A DNA stretch of 9,278 nucleotides from an uncultured Muribaculaceae bacterium (GTDB taxonomy: Bacteria; Bacteroidota; Bacteroidia; Bacteroidales; Muribaculaceae), in NCBI GenBank assembly GCA_934675575.1, contig CAKUQQ010000025.1, positions 1-9,278 of the forward strand, in the 5' to 3' direction. This document shows positions 1-6,685 of the stretch, piece after piece (positions within the stretch are counted from its first letter, which is position 1; the number at the start of each line of letters is the position of its first letter). The notes below the pieces were generated by a model. That model saw only the letters and a list, made by a program, of their open reading frames with translations, ran no database searches and was not told the origin of the DNA. The position numbers and the translations under genes are program-made.

Positions 1-221
1 AGCGTGCCAACGGTACGCGTATAACACCAACTATACCAACAAACAGAACCTTCCTATACACATAACGCTGCCGCTATTGGTGCTGGCGAGGGTTGGAGCA
101 GACCTTCCTGCATGTTGTGAGGAGCGGTGGTGGTTGTGTGTATAGTTGAGTTAGTGAGCCCCAGAGGGGCTCGTATATGGTTAACCGCTGACTAAGGAGC
201 GTCAGCTCTGGTCGGTGGAAC
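1..221. other. Gene-less left edge with small hairpins
   Basis: I see no convincing gene here. The plus-strand frames carry only short open tails, closed by stops at 22-24, 61-63 and about 143-145, so a truncated C-terminus of a gene entering from the left cannot be excluded, but none resembles a known protein. Three hairpins are visible: 2-8 with 12-18 (GCGTGCC/GGTACGC, one G-T wobble), 156-162 with 166-172 (GAGCCCC/GGGGCTC, 3-base loop) and 187-192 with 201-206 (GCTGAC/GTCAGC, 8-base loop). None has a T-tract. They do not fold into a tRNA cloverleaf and I recognise no RNA family. Confidence 0.4.
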
Positions 222-252
222 AAAAAAAAACGCGCCTCATTTCTGAGGCGCG
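222..252 (-). terminator. Intrinsic terminator of ompA
   Basis: On the minus strand a perfect 9-bp GC-rich stem (231-239 pairs with 244-252, CGCGCCTCA/TGAGGCGCG) closes a GAAA loop of the GNRA type. Nine consecutive T residues follow (222-230 in the plus-strand view). It begins 27 bases after the ompA stop codon and has no T-tract on the other side, so it serves the minus strand only. This is the textbook layout of a Rho-independent terminator and fits a highly expressed monocistronic outer-membrane protein gene. Confidence 0.92.
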
Positions 253-279
253 TCATTCAGTTAAATATATCTATTATGA

Positions 280-1503
280 TTATTTAGCTTCGTTGATTGT
301 AACGGCACGGTCAAGAGATGCGCTCTTAGCACCGAAGTTAGTCAAGTTACCATCGTTGATTTGAGCATCAAGACGGCTTGCTGCAACTCCCTTGCCAATG
401 AGGGCTTTCTTCACACCAGCAACACGGTCCTTACGGAGCTTAGTGTTGATCTTGGCAGAACCAGTGTAGTTATCAGCCCAACCAGTAAGAACATAGTTCT
501 TGTCGTTTTGAGTCATCACGTTAGCAACAGCGTTAACAACTTTCTTTTGAACGCCAGTGATGTAAGATTTGCCGATTGGGTAGTAGATAGTTGCAAGAGG
601 AGCATCGCTCTTAGCTTGCTCAACTGGTTTCTTGTTCAAGCAGTCGCGAAGTTGTTGCTCCAAAGAAGCAATCTTAGCGTCAGCAGCTTGCAAACGAGCT
701 ACGAGAGCGTCACCTTCAGCATCTGTATATTTGTATGTTGGGCATACTGGAACAACAGGTGCAGTCCAATCGGTCTTGTTGAACTTGTAAGAGAAACCGA
801 GCAACACTGAAGGATACTCAACCCAAGTTCTTTGGCCAAAACCATCTACGTGGTCCTGAAGCATATCGAAACGAAGGTCAAGGAGGAAGTTAACATGTTT
901 GCTCAATGCAAATGTGTTCAACAAACCTGCGCGGAAGCTGAGGTTACGAGAGTGGTCAGCGCCACCAGCATATTTCCAGTCACCTTCACCTTGGTTTTCT
1001 CTTTCATACACCCAGTGAACACCCATACCAGCGTATGCAACAGCGTTGTAAACGCGGCCTGGACGATAACCGCACCACCAGTTAGTGAGGTTCAACATAA
1101 CGTCGCCAAAAGCGCCAATGTTGTTGAACTGTTGTGCGAAGTAACCATTGATTTTCTCTTTGTCCTTGCGTACACCAAGAGCACCGTTAACACCGTTAGG
1201 ATCAACAACACCCTTCATTTGGTTGAACTCGCCACCCAGACGTACACCAAGAATTGGAGAGAACCATTTACCAACAGCTAAGTTACCTTTCCAACCATAA
1301 CGATCGCCAAAGTCAGCTTCTTGATCTTTTTGTGAAAGCATAACGCCTGCACCACCTTCAGCCTCAATAAACCAGTTATCCTGGAAGCGGTTGAATGTGT
1401 AGCCTTGAGCAGGATCTTCAACATAGGTAACCTCCTGTGCGTTAACAACAGAAGGAGCCATGAACATAGCACAGAAAAGTGCTGTTAAAGTAATCTTTTT
1501 CAT
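280..1503 (-). CDS. OmpA-family outer-membrane porin, peptidoglycan-binding
   Basis: The 407-residue protein starts with a Sec signal peptide (about residues 1-22, MKK..., likely cleaved after VNA before QEV). Residues about 40-242 alternate polar and aromatic residues in short beta-strand-like segments (for example GFSYKFNK at 236-243), as expected for an OmpA-type beta-barrel. A short coiled coil follows at about 263-289 (LVARLQAADAKIASLEQQL). Residues about 303-405 form an OmpA C-terminal peptidoglycan-binding domain: the Asp of the binding motif is D344 in GWADNYTG, and R360 sits in the KLRKDRV helix. The role inferred from the family is an abundant structural porin tethering outer membrane to cell wall, like Porphyromonas Pgm6/Pgm7. 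Cysteines C254 and C288 flank the coiled coil. The leader is A-rich without a Shine-Dalgarno, and the gene appears monocistronic with its own promoter and terminator. Family assignment is strong; pore activity is inferred. Confidence 0.93.
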   Translation of the reverse strand: MKKITLTALFCAMFMAPSVVNAQEVTYVEDPAQGYTFNRFQDNWFIEAEGGAGVMLSQKDQEADFGDRYGWKGNLAVGKWFSPILGVRLGGEFNQMKGVVDPNGVNGALGVRKDKEKINGYFAQQFNNIGAFGDVMLNLTNWWCGYRPGRVYNAVAYAGMGVHWVYERENQGEGDWKYAGGADHSRNLSFRAGLLNTFALSKHVNFLLDLRFDMLQDHVDGFGQRTWVEYPSVLLGFSYKFNKTDWTAPVVPVCPTYKYTDAEGDALVARLQAADAKIASLEQQLRDCLNKKPVEQAKSDAPLATIYYPIGKSYITGVQKKVVNAVANVMTQNDKNYVLTGWADNYTGSAKINTKLRKDRVAGVKKALIGKGVAASRLDAQINDGNLTNFGAKSASLDRAVTINEAK

Positions 1504-1569
1504 AGACTTACGTTTGTTTTATTTCTGTTAAACAATAAATTAATTTATATTCTAATCCAAAATGTTGTG

Positions 1570-1577
1570 CAAATATA
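1570..1577 (-). promoter_or_regulatory. ompA promoter, -7 element TATATTTG
   Basis: On the minus strand TATATTTG matches the Bacteroidota -7 consensus TAnnTTTG exactly. A start a few bases downstream would give a roughly 60-base, A-rich leader before the ompA ATG. No TTTG lies at the usual -33 spacing; the nearest is about 31 bases upstream of the -7 box. Placement is inferred from the motif and the very AT-rich 130-bp gap, where chance matches are possible. Confidence 0.5.
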
Positions 1578-1613
1578 TATCTTTTTTTTTAATAATTAAT
1601 ACTTTAGGCAAAA

Positions 1614-1632
1614 AAATCACATTTTTTGATTT
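1614..1632 (-). terminator. Weak candidate terminator behind transketolase
   Basis: Immediately after the transketolase stop codon, the minus strand holds AAATCA pairing with TGATTT across a 7-base loop (plus-strand 1614-1619 with 1627-1632). Further T residues follow on the minus strand. The stem has only six pairs, mostly A-T, so it would be a weak terminator, and read-through into ompA is possible. Confidence 0.25.
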
Positions 1633-1633
1633 A

Positions 1634-3676
1634 TCAGCCTCTAACCAAAGCTTCTATTTGCTCTGCCACATTCTGTGCGGTGAAGCCGAATTTCTCGTCA
1701 AGCACACCATAAGGAGCTGAAAAGCCGAAATGGTCCAAACCGAAAATAGTGCCTTCCGGTATCAGTTTCAGCAATGTTGACGGCAATCCTGCAGTCAAGC
1801 CAAACCGGCGCACGCCTTCAGGAATCACGCTGTTGCGATAATCCTTGCTTTGATTCAGGAACAATCCGATTGACGGAACCGACACTATTTGTGTCTTTAT
1901 ACCCTTGGCGGCGAGTATCTCGTCTGCGGCAAAGAGTGTCGATACTTCCGAGCCGTTGGCTATCAGAACCACATCGGCATCGTCTGCCTTCTTCACCACA
2001 TATCCGCCGCGCTCTGCACCCAGAGCCTCCTCGTAGCGCGCAGCATAGCCTTCACCGTTTTGGGCTGGCAAATCCACTATGTTTTGGCGCGACAATATCA
2101 GTGCTGTTGGTGTCTTGGTGTTCTCCATTGCCATCTTCCAAGCCACCGACGTTTCTGCGCTGTCGGCCGGACGCAACACAAGCATGCTGTTCTCGCCAGC
2201 ATGGTTTTTCAGTTCCTCAAGAAGCCTAATCTGAGCCTCTTGCTCCACTGGTTCGTGCGTGGCACCGTCCTCACCCACTCTAAATGCATCGTGAGTCCAA
2301 ATAAACTTAACCGGCAGCTGCATGAGAGCCGAGAGCCTCACGGCTGGCTTCATGTAATCTGAGAACACAAAGAATGTGGCGCATGCGCCAATCAGTCCGC
2401 CATGCAGTGCAATACCGTTTATAATAGATGTCATGCCCAACTCCGACACTCCAGCATGCAAGAATGCACCTTTGAAGTCCTTAGGAGCAAATGCCGTGGT
2501 CTTTTTCAAGAAAGCATCGGTTTTGTCGCTGTTTGCCAAGTCGGCCGACGACACAATCATGTTTCCAACCTTTTCTGCAAGCACACCAAGCACATCTGCC
2601 GAAGCTGCGCGCGTGGCAATGTTTGCCTTGTGGCTTATTGCCTTATAATCCACAGGTGTCACCACATTATTTATGTAGTTGTCAAGCTCTTTTGCTTTTT
2701 CAGGGTTGGCCTCGCGCCATTTCTTCTCGGCTGCCTTGCGTTCTGCCACTATCGCGCGCAACTCTTCTTTGCGTGCTTCATACAGAGCCTCCACGTCAGT
2801 CCAAATCTTCCATGGGTCTTGTGGGTCGCCCCCCAGGTGCTCTACAGTCTTTTCATAGCTTGCACCCGACTTGCTCAATGGCTGTCCGTGCGTGCTGCAC
2901 TGGCCCTCGAAATTCTTTCCGTCGGCTGTCACGCAGCCGCGTCCCATCACGGTGTGACCTATAATCAGTGAAGGTCTGTCCTTCTCTTGCAAAGCCTTGT
3001 CAAGAGCATCACTCATAGCATCGGCGTCAGTGCCATCTACTTCCTGCACAAACCAGTTCCAAGCCTTATATTTTTCTGCCGTGTTTTCTGCCGACACAGC
3101 GTCGCAGTCGGTTGACAACTGCACATCGTTGCTGTCATAAAACATTATCAGATTATTAAGTCCAAGGAAACCGGCAAGTCTGCCCACCTCTTGCGAAATG
3201 CCTTCCTGTATTCCACCGTCGCTTATAAATGCGTATGTCTTGTGGGCAAATTCCTCACCGAAATGAGCTGCTATGAAACGCTCTGCTATTGCCGAGCCAA
3301 CGGCTATTGCGTGTCCCTGACCGAGAGGACCTGACGAATTTTCAATGCCCCTCTTTATGTCAAGTTCCGGGTGACCTGGAGTAACACTTCCCCACTGGCG
3401 GAATTGCTGCAAGTCGGCTATGCTGTATTTTCCAGTCAAGCAAAGCACCGAATACAGCATTGGCGACATGTGGCCTGGGTCCAAATAGAAACGGTCACGG
3501 CCAAACCATGTCGGGTCGTCTGGGTCATTCACTATATATTTTGAGTAGAGCACATTGATATAGTCTGCTCCGCCCATAGCTCCGCCCGGGTGCCCAGACT
3601 TCGCCTTTTCAACCATAGTTGCCGCCAAAACTCTAATGTTGTTGGCAGCTTTTTCCATAATTTCTTTATTAGTCAT
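1634..3676 (-). CDS. tkt: Transketolase
   Basis: The 680-residue enzyme moves two-carbon ketol units between sugar phosphates with thiamine diphosphate and a divalent metal, in the cytosolic non-oxidative pentose phosphate pathway. Visible landmarks are SGHPGG (H29), GHMSP (H69), GPLGQG (116-121), the ThDP/metal motif starting at D153 in SDGGIQEG and ending in YDSN (N183), HGQP (H263), R356 and S359 in the phosphate site, the catalytic Glu candidate E412 in GVSELGM, H462 in THDAFRVGEDGATHEP, and R530 in SRQN. Length matches the family. The frame is open 18 codons further upstream (ATG at 3730), but M at 3676 starts the family-like MTNKEIMEKAANNIR, follows an A-rich leader, and agrees with a candidate promoter lying downstream of the longer start. 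Most transketolases have REH where this has SEL, a variant I recall as usual in Bacteroidota. Substrate choice within the family is not proven by sequence. Confidence 0.96.
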   Translation of the reverse strand: MTNKEIMEKAANNIRVLAATMVEKAKSGHPGGAMGGADYINVLYSKYIVNDPDDPTWFGRDRFYLDPGHMSPMLYSVLCLTGKYSIADLQQFRQWGSVTPGHPELDIKRGIENSSGPLGQGHAIAVGSAIAERFIAAHFGEEFAHKTYAFISDGGIQEGISQEVGRLAGFLGLNNLIMFYDSNDVQLSTDCDAVSAENTAEKYKAWNWFVQEVDGTDADAMSDALDKALQEKDRPSLIIGHTVMGRGCVTADGKNFEGQCSTHGQPLSKSGASYEKTVEHLGGDPQDPWKIWTDVEALYEARKEELRAIVAERKAAEKKWREANPEKAKELDNYINNVVTPVDYKAISHKANIATRAASADVLGVLAEKVGNMIVSSADLANSDKTDAFLKKTTAFAPKDFKGAFLHAGVSELGMTSIINGIALHGGLIGACATFFVFSDYMKPAVRLSALMQLPVKFIWTHDAFRVGEDGATHEPVEQEAQIRLLEELKNHAGENSMLVLRPADSAETSVAWKMAMENTKTPTALILSRQNIVDLPAQNGEGYAARYEEALGAERGGYVVKKADDADVVLIANGSEVSTLFAADEILAAKGIKTQIVSVPSIGLFLNQSKDYRNSVIPEGVRRFGLTAGLPSTLLKLIPEGTIFGLDHFGFSAPYGVLDEKFGFTAQNVAEQIEALVRG

Positions 3677-3708
3677 TTCTGTAATTTTTCGATGACACCA
3701 ATTTTTTG

Positions 3709-3740
3709 CGAATTTACCCAAAATACGCATATTTCACAAG
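3709..3740 (-). promoter_or_regulatory. Candidate transketolase promoter
   Basis: On the minus strand CTTG (3737-3740) is followed after 20 bases by TAAATTCG (3709-3716). Each has one mismatch to the Bacteroidota TTTG (-33) and TAnnTTTG (-7) elements, at the expected spacing. Transcription would begin about 27 bases before the ATG at 3676, which argues against the longer start at 3730. It is a motif call only. Confidence 0.3.
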
Positions 3741-3808
3741 CATTTTTCCACATTTGTCGCCCTTTTTCAGTTTTCACAAAGTCCCATGTCCGCAAAGCCA
3801 GTCTTCAC

Positions 3809-3849
3809 GAAAAAGAATGACGGCTCACCTTTTCAAAAGCGAGCCGTCA
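3809..3849 (-). terminator. Intrinsic terminator of the sugar permease gene
   Basis: A 9-bp stem, TGACGGCTC (3818-3826) with GAGCCGTCA (3841-3849), encloses a loop that can itself pair (CTTTT with AAAAG). On the minus strand it is followed by TTCTTTTTC, giving the U-tract. It starts 23 bases after the permease stop codon and lies upstream of the transketolase promoter, so it should separate the two genes. The other side has no T-run. Confidence 0.88.
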
Positions 3850-3872
3850 CCACATATTCTGTCTTTATAATT

Positions 3873-5123
3873 TCACTTCTTCACCTTGCTGCCCACAAGA
3901 GCGTAGAACAAGATGTATGCAGCACACACCAGAGGAACGATGTAGCTTATCAAGTAGTTGCCGCCAGTTGCATCGGCCACCCAAGCCTGGAGAGCCACCA
4001 TCACTGCGCAACCAAACACCATTGTCATGAAGATACCCGATGCAGCTGCAGTGTATTTGCCAAGTCCCTCAACAGCCATGTTGAAGATACCTCCCCACAT
4101 AACCGATGTGCAAAGACCCACACAGATAAATGCTGCTACGCCAACAGGAACATTCACCCAAATCACGCTGAGGTTGGCCCAGTCAACTCCGGGCACTTCC
4201 ACCGTCCAGGTGCTTGGCGAGAACATGCCGAAAGCCAGCAATATGATGGCTGCTGTGGCCACGGTGCTTACCATGGTGCGGCTGCTCACCTTGCTGCCTA
4301 TGCTGCCGCCAACCGTGCGGCCAATGAACATGAAGAACCAGTAAACTGCTGCTATCAGCGAAGCCACTCCTGCCGAGATGCCCACCTCGCTAATCAGATA
4401 TTTAATCATGTATGTAGGAGTACCCACTTCCACGCTCATATACAGGAAGATTGCCAATGCGCCAAGAGCGAAGTGGCGATATTTCAACGCACCCTTCACA
4501 AGACTGAAGCTCACAGGCTCTTGCTCTGGCTCCTCAATCTTGGTCATTGCAAGCACCACAAATGCCACTACAAAAATAGCCAGGGCGATATACATGGCTG
4601 GAGCAGCATCTACAATGCCGGTGTCTTTTGTCACCTCACCTATCAGCGCACCCAGAATGATATACACGGCCACAGCTGCTGCGCTGTTGAATGCGCCACC
4701 TATCTGTATGAGTTGGTTACCTGTGTTGCCACCACCGCCAAGCACGTTGAGCAGAGGGTTAACCACAGCATTGAGCATACACATGCAGAAGCCGCTGATA
4801 AATGCGCCAAGCAGATACACCCACATGCTTTCCATTGAGCCGGAAAGCAATTCAAGCAACATACCCACAATACCCACTACAAGAGCCATCAAGGCTGTCT
4901 TTTTGTAGCCAAATTTCACTATGAGCATACCACTCGGAATACCCATCACCAAATATGCGATGAAGTTTGCATAGTTGCCGATTTGAGACTGAAGTTCGCT
5001 TGCTCCAAATTGATTTTGAACAATGACGGCCATAGGTGAACACAAGTTTGTCACGAATGCAATCATTGCGAAGAGGGCTATCATCATAATGATTGCAGCC
5101 CATTGTTTCTTTTGATTTGCCAT
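3873..5123 (-). CDS. FucP/FHS-type MFS sugar permease
   Basis: The 416-residue, strongly hydrophobic protein is predicted to have about 12 membrane helices with a cytoplasmic loop at about 195-215 (KIEEPEQEPVSF), the typical major facilitator layout. Family marks are the loop signature KFGYKK (70-75), NPLLNVLG followed by NQLIQIGGAFNS (122-147) as in fucose/glucose/galactose permeases, SVEVGTPTYM (230-239) and GRTVGGSIG (268-276). The family carries out proton- or sodium-coupled sugar uptake across the inner membrane. The residue aligning with E. coli FucP Glu135 is Asn (N118), and no Asp is seen where FucP has Asp46, so L-fucose/H+ symport by that mechanism should not be assumed. The ATG follows an A-rich leader. 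It has its own promoter and a strong terminator, so transketolase next door is a separate unit. The substrate is unknown; a hexose, pentose or amino sugar is plausible. Confidence 0.85.
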   Translation of the reverse strand: MANQKKQWAAIIMMIALFAMIAFVTNLCSPMAVIVQNQFGASELQSQIGNYANFIAYLVMGIPSGMLIVKFGYKKTALMALVVGIVGMLLELLSGSMESMWVYLLGAFISGFCMCMLNAVVNPLLNVLGGGGNTGNQLIQIGGAFNSAAAVAVYIILGALIGEVTKDTGIVDAAPAMYIALAIFVVAFVVLAMTKIEEPEQEPVSFSLVKGALKYRHFALGALAIFLYMSVEVGTPTYMIKYLISEVGISAGVASLIAAVYWFFMFIGRTVGGSIGSKVSSRTMVSTVATAAIILLAFGMFSPSTWTVEVPGVDWANLSVIWVNVPVGVAAFICVGLCTSVMWGGIFNMAVEGLGKYTAAASGIFMTMVFGCAVMVALQAWVADATGGNYLISYIVPLVCAAYILFYALVGSKVKK

Positions 5124-5211
5124 TTAGTTTAAGTTTTTATGTTTAGTATAATTTATTTTAATGCGAAGAAATCAATTAATCAGTAGATTTGCAATCCATC
5201 TCTTCTGTCAA

Positions 5212-5243
5212 CAAATTTACATTATTTTTTTAGATTTGTCTAA
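5212..5243 (-). promoter_or_regulatory. Sugar permease promoter with overlapping dyad
   Basis: On the minus strand TAAATTTG (5212-5219) matches the -7 consensus exactly, and TTAG (5240-5243) lies 20 bases upstream at the -33 position with one mismatch to TTTG. The -33 segment is the end of the inverted repeat TTAGA-CAAA-TCTAA (5230-5243), so a repressor or activator could bind there. The predicted leader is about 80 bases and A-rich. There is no T-tract on the correct side, so the dyad is not an intrinsic terminator for yggS upstream. Confidence 0.5.
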
Positions 5244-5275
5244 CCTTTCCATTGCATTTTTGCGCCAGCAGGGCT

Positions 5276-5947
5276 TCAATACTCACGCTGGCCGAATATT
5301 GCAGTCCCCACTCTCACCATTGTGGCACCTTGAGCCACAGCTATTTTCCAGTCGTGACTCATGCCCATGCTGAGCTGTTCAAACGTTGGCTTATCCGAAA
5401 AATAATTCTTTCGCAATAAGTCAAATTCCTGCTTAACAGTGCCAAACTCATGCGCCACCTGGTGCTCATCTCTGGTGTTGGTGGCCATAGTCATCAAGCC
5501 ACAGTAGTTCACATTGACAAATGCAGCAAATGCGTCTTTATCGCACAACTCGTTAAGTTCGTCAATACAAAATCCGCTCTTTGCCTCCTCTTGAGCCACA
5601 TGTATCTGCAGCAGCACGTCGGTTTTTATGCCCAACTTCTTCGACTCCTTGTCTATCAGAGCCAACAGCTCCAGGCTGTCAACGCTTTGTATCATTGCCG
5701 CCTTGCCCACCACAGCCTTCACCTTGTTCTTCTGCAAGTGGCCTATAAAATGCCATTCCACGTCGGTCGGCAGCAGTGGTTGCTTTGCCACAAGTTCTTG
5801 GGCTCGGTTCTCGCCAAAGGCGCGAAGTCCTGCGTCGTATGCCACTCTAACCACCTCTGCAGGGTGAAATTTCGACACCGCCACAAGCTTCACACCCTCT
5901 GGCACCTCCGCCTTTATTTTTTCTATGTTTTCTGCGATGTTCTCCAT
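5276..5947 (-). CDS. yggS: YggS/PROSC-family PLP homeostasis protein
   Basis: The 223-residue protein belongs to the fold-III, alanine-racemase-like YggS family, monomeric cytosolic PLP binders that buffer free pyridoxal 5'-phosphate and affect amino-acid and coenzyme balance; no enzyme reaction is established for the family. Diagnostic segments are AVSK (K26, the predicted PLP Schiff-base lysine), FGENRAQE (44-51), WHFIGHLQKNK (65-75), SVDS, GLMTM, and the C-terminal LSMGMSHDW with TMVRVGTAIFGQR binding the phosphate. The frame stays open seven codons upstream to a TTG at 5968 inside the preceding gene, but the ATG at 5947 gives the normal family start. It lies 4 bases after the TGA of the DUF4494 gene, so the pair is probably co-transcribed and translationally coupled. 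I see no clear terminator after it. Confidence 0.95.
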   Translation of the reverse strand: MENIAENIEKIKAEVPEGVKLVAVSKFHPAEVVRVAYDAGLRAFGENRAQELVAKQPLLPTDVEWHFIGHLQKNKVKAVVGKAAMIQSVDSLELLALIDKESKKLGIKTDVLLQIHVAQEEAKSGFCIDELNELCDKDAFAAFVNVNYCGLMTMATNTRDEHQVAHEFGTVKQEFDLLRKNYFSDKPTFEQLSMGMSHDWKIAVAQGATMVRVGTAIFGQREY

Positions 5948-5951
5948 CTTG

Positions 5952-6431
5952 TCACTCTGCTTTGGCAACTTCTTTTCTTGCCTCTTTATCAGCCAGCGTT
6001 TCCGACAGGTTTGCTGGGAACACGTCCATCAGCGCCGTTTCAGTTATCGAGAATATCTCATAGTCGGCCATAGTGTCCTTCATGCCCTCCAAGAATGTGT
6101 CCATTGCCTCTTTGAAGCCCACAGCCTGCACAAGCATGTAGTTCGGGCTCTTTTTCTCGGCACCGGTTTTCTCGTCTATTGTTATGAAGTTCACTTTCAC
6201 TTTATACCAGCGGTCACCGCCTTCTTTGTAGAAAATATCGCTGAATTTTTCTTTCTTCACTGCCGACACTTCCGACTCTCCGGCAAAATATGGTTGCATT
6301 TCCTCTATTATGCGAGCCTCTGCCTCTGTAAACGACAATGCGTCCACCAGATATGGCTCTGTAACGGTCTTTTGTGCACCGTTTTCCATAATCTTGTCAT
6401 ATTTCACCTTAACTTCAAACCATGTACTCAT
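5952..6431 (-). CDS. DUF4494 protein, first gene of the yggS operon
   Basis: The 159-residue soluble protein matches what I know of DUF4494, a Bacteroidota family of unknown function, in length and in its opening MSTWFEVKVKY. It has no signal peptide or membrane segment. Residues about 3-44 and 74-117 are two copies of one unit: TWFEVKVKY/RWYKVKVNF, then a charged turn with ENGAQK/KTGAEK, then PYLVDALSFTEAEA/NYMLVQAVGFKEAM, which suggests beta strands followed by a helix in each. The C-terminus (about 142-159) is a charged helix. The frame runs 55 codons further upstream to 6596, but that part has no family-like sequence and runs across the candidate promoter. The ATG at 6431 has a Shine-Dalgarno. 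Function is unknown; the tight link to yggS suggests, but does not show, a role near PLP metabolism. Confidence 0.88.
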   Translation of the reverse strand: MSTWFEVKVKYDKIMENGAQKTVTEPYLVDALSFTEAEARIIEEMQPYFAGESEVSAVKKEKFSDIFYKEGGDRWYKVKVNFITIDEKTGAEKKSPNYMLVQAVGFKEAMDTFLEGMKDTMADYEIFSITETALMDVFPANLSETLADKEARKEVAKAE

Positions 6432-6441
6432 ATTCAATAAT

Positions 6442-6447
6442 CTCCTT
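6442..6447 (-). promoter_or_regulatory. Shine-Dalgarno of the DUF4494 gene
   Basis: AAGGAG on the minus strand stands 10 bases before the ATG at 6431 and fixes that start over the 55-codon-longer frame. It is the only clear Shine-Dalgarno I see in this window; the other genes have A-rich leaders, as is common in Bacteroidota. Confidence 0.7.
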
Positions 6448-6538
6448 AAAATCTTTATCTTACAATTATTATTTTTCTTTTTAATGCTGTGCGCTGCGCC
6501 AGCGTCAACCTTGCCGGCCATACGCCAGTTCTCAATCA

Positions 6539-6546
6539 CAAAGTTA
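6539..6546 (-). promoter_or_regulatory. Candidate DUF4494-yggS promoter, -7 TAACTTTG
   Basis: TAACTTTG on the minus strand matches TAnnTTTG exactly. The -33 position has no TTTG. The predicted leader is about 100 bases and contains a small GC-rich hairpin (CGCTG/CAGCG, around 6491-6505). The element lies inside the region that would be coding if the longer DUF4494 start were used, another argument for the start at 6431. Confidence 0.42.
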
Positions 6547-6634
6547 TACAAAAAAACGCTATGTTTCCATTCTGACCGCCCACAAGTTTTCCTCACCTTG
6601 CACCGCCATTTCGCTCTATTATCATATATTTTAG

Positions 6635-6642
6635 TAATTTTG
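6635..6642 (+). promoter_or_regulatory. Candidate yigZ promoter, -7 TAATTTTG
   Basis: TAATTTTG on the plus strand matches the TAnnTTTG -7 consensus and sits about 44 bases before the yigZ ATG, giving a leader of roughly 36 bases. No good -33 element is seen. It is arranged back to back with the DUF4494-yggS element about 90 bp away. Confidence 0.45.
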
Positions 6643-6685
6643 CCCTAACAAAACGATATAAATAAAAGTTTTCGGCACAACCACT

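Noticed and set aside
187..206. Possible tRNA anticodon arm
   Set aside because: The loop has 8 bases, no acceptor, D or T arm fits around it, and no TTCGA-type T-loop is nearby.
74..256. Minus-strand 60-codon open frame at the left edge
   Set aside because: It starts inside the ompA terminator hairpin, has no ribosome site and encodes no recognisable protein.
361..1281. Two 149-codon plus-strand frames opposite ompA
   Set aside because: They are antisense shadows of a gene with signal peptide, barrel and OmpA domain; no start signals or homology are visible.
3677..3730. 18-codon N-terminal extension of transketolase
   Set aside because: The extension is not family-like and a candidate promoter lies downstream of that ATG; the start at 3676 fits the family N-terminus.
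3786..4838. 350-codon plus-strand open frame opposite the permease
   Set aside because: It is antisense to a well-supported membrane transporter, is rich in His and Cys, and has no domain or ribosome site.
6432..6596. 55-codon N-terminal extension of the DUF4494 protein
   Set aside because: A Shine-Dalgarno precedes the ATG at 6431, the family begins at MSTWFEV, and a -7 element lies within the extension.
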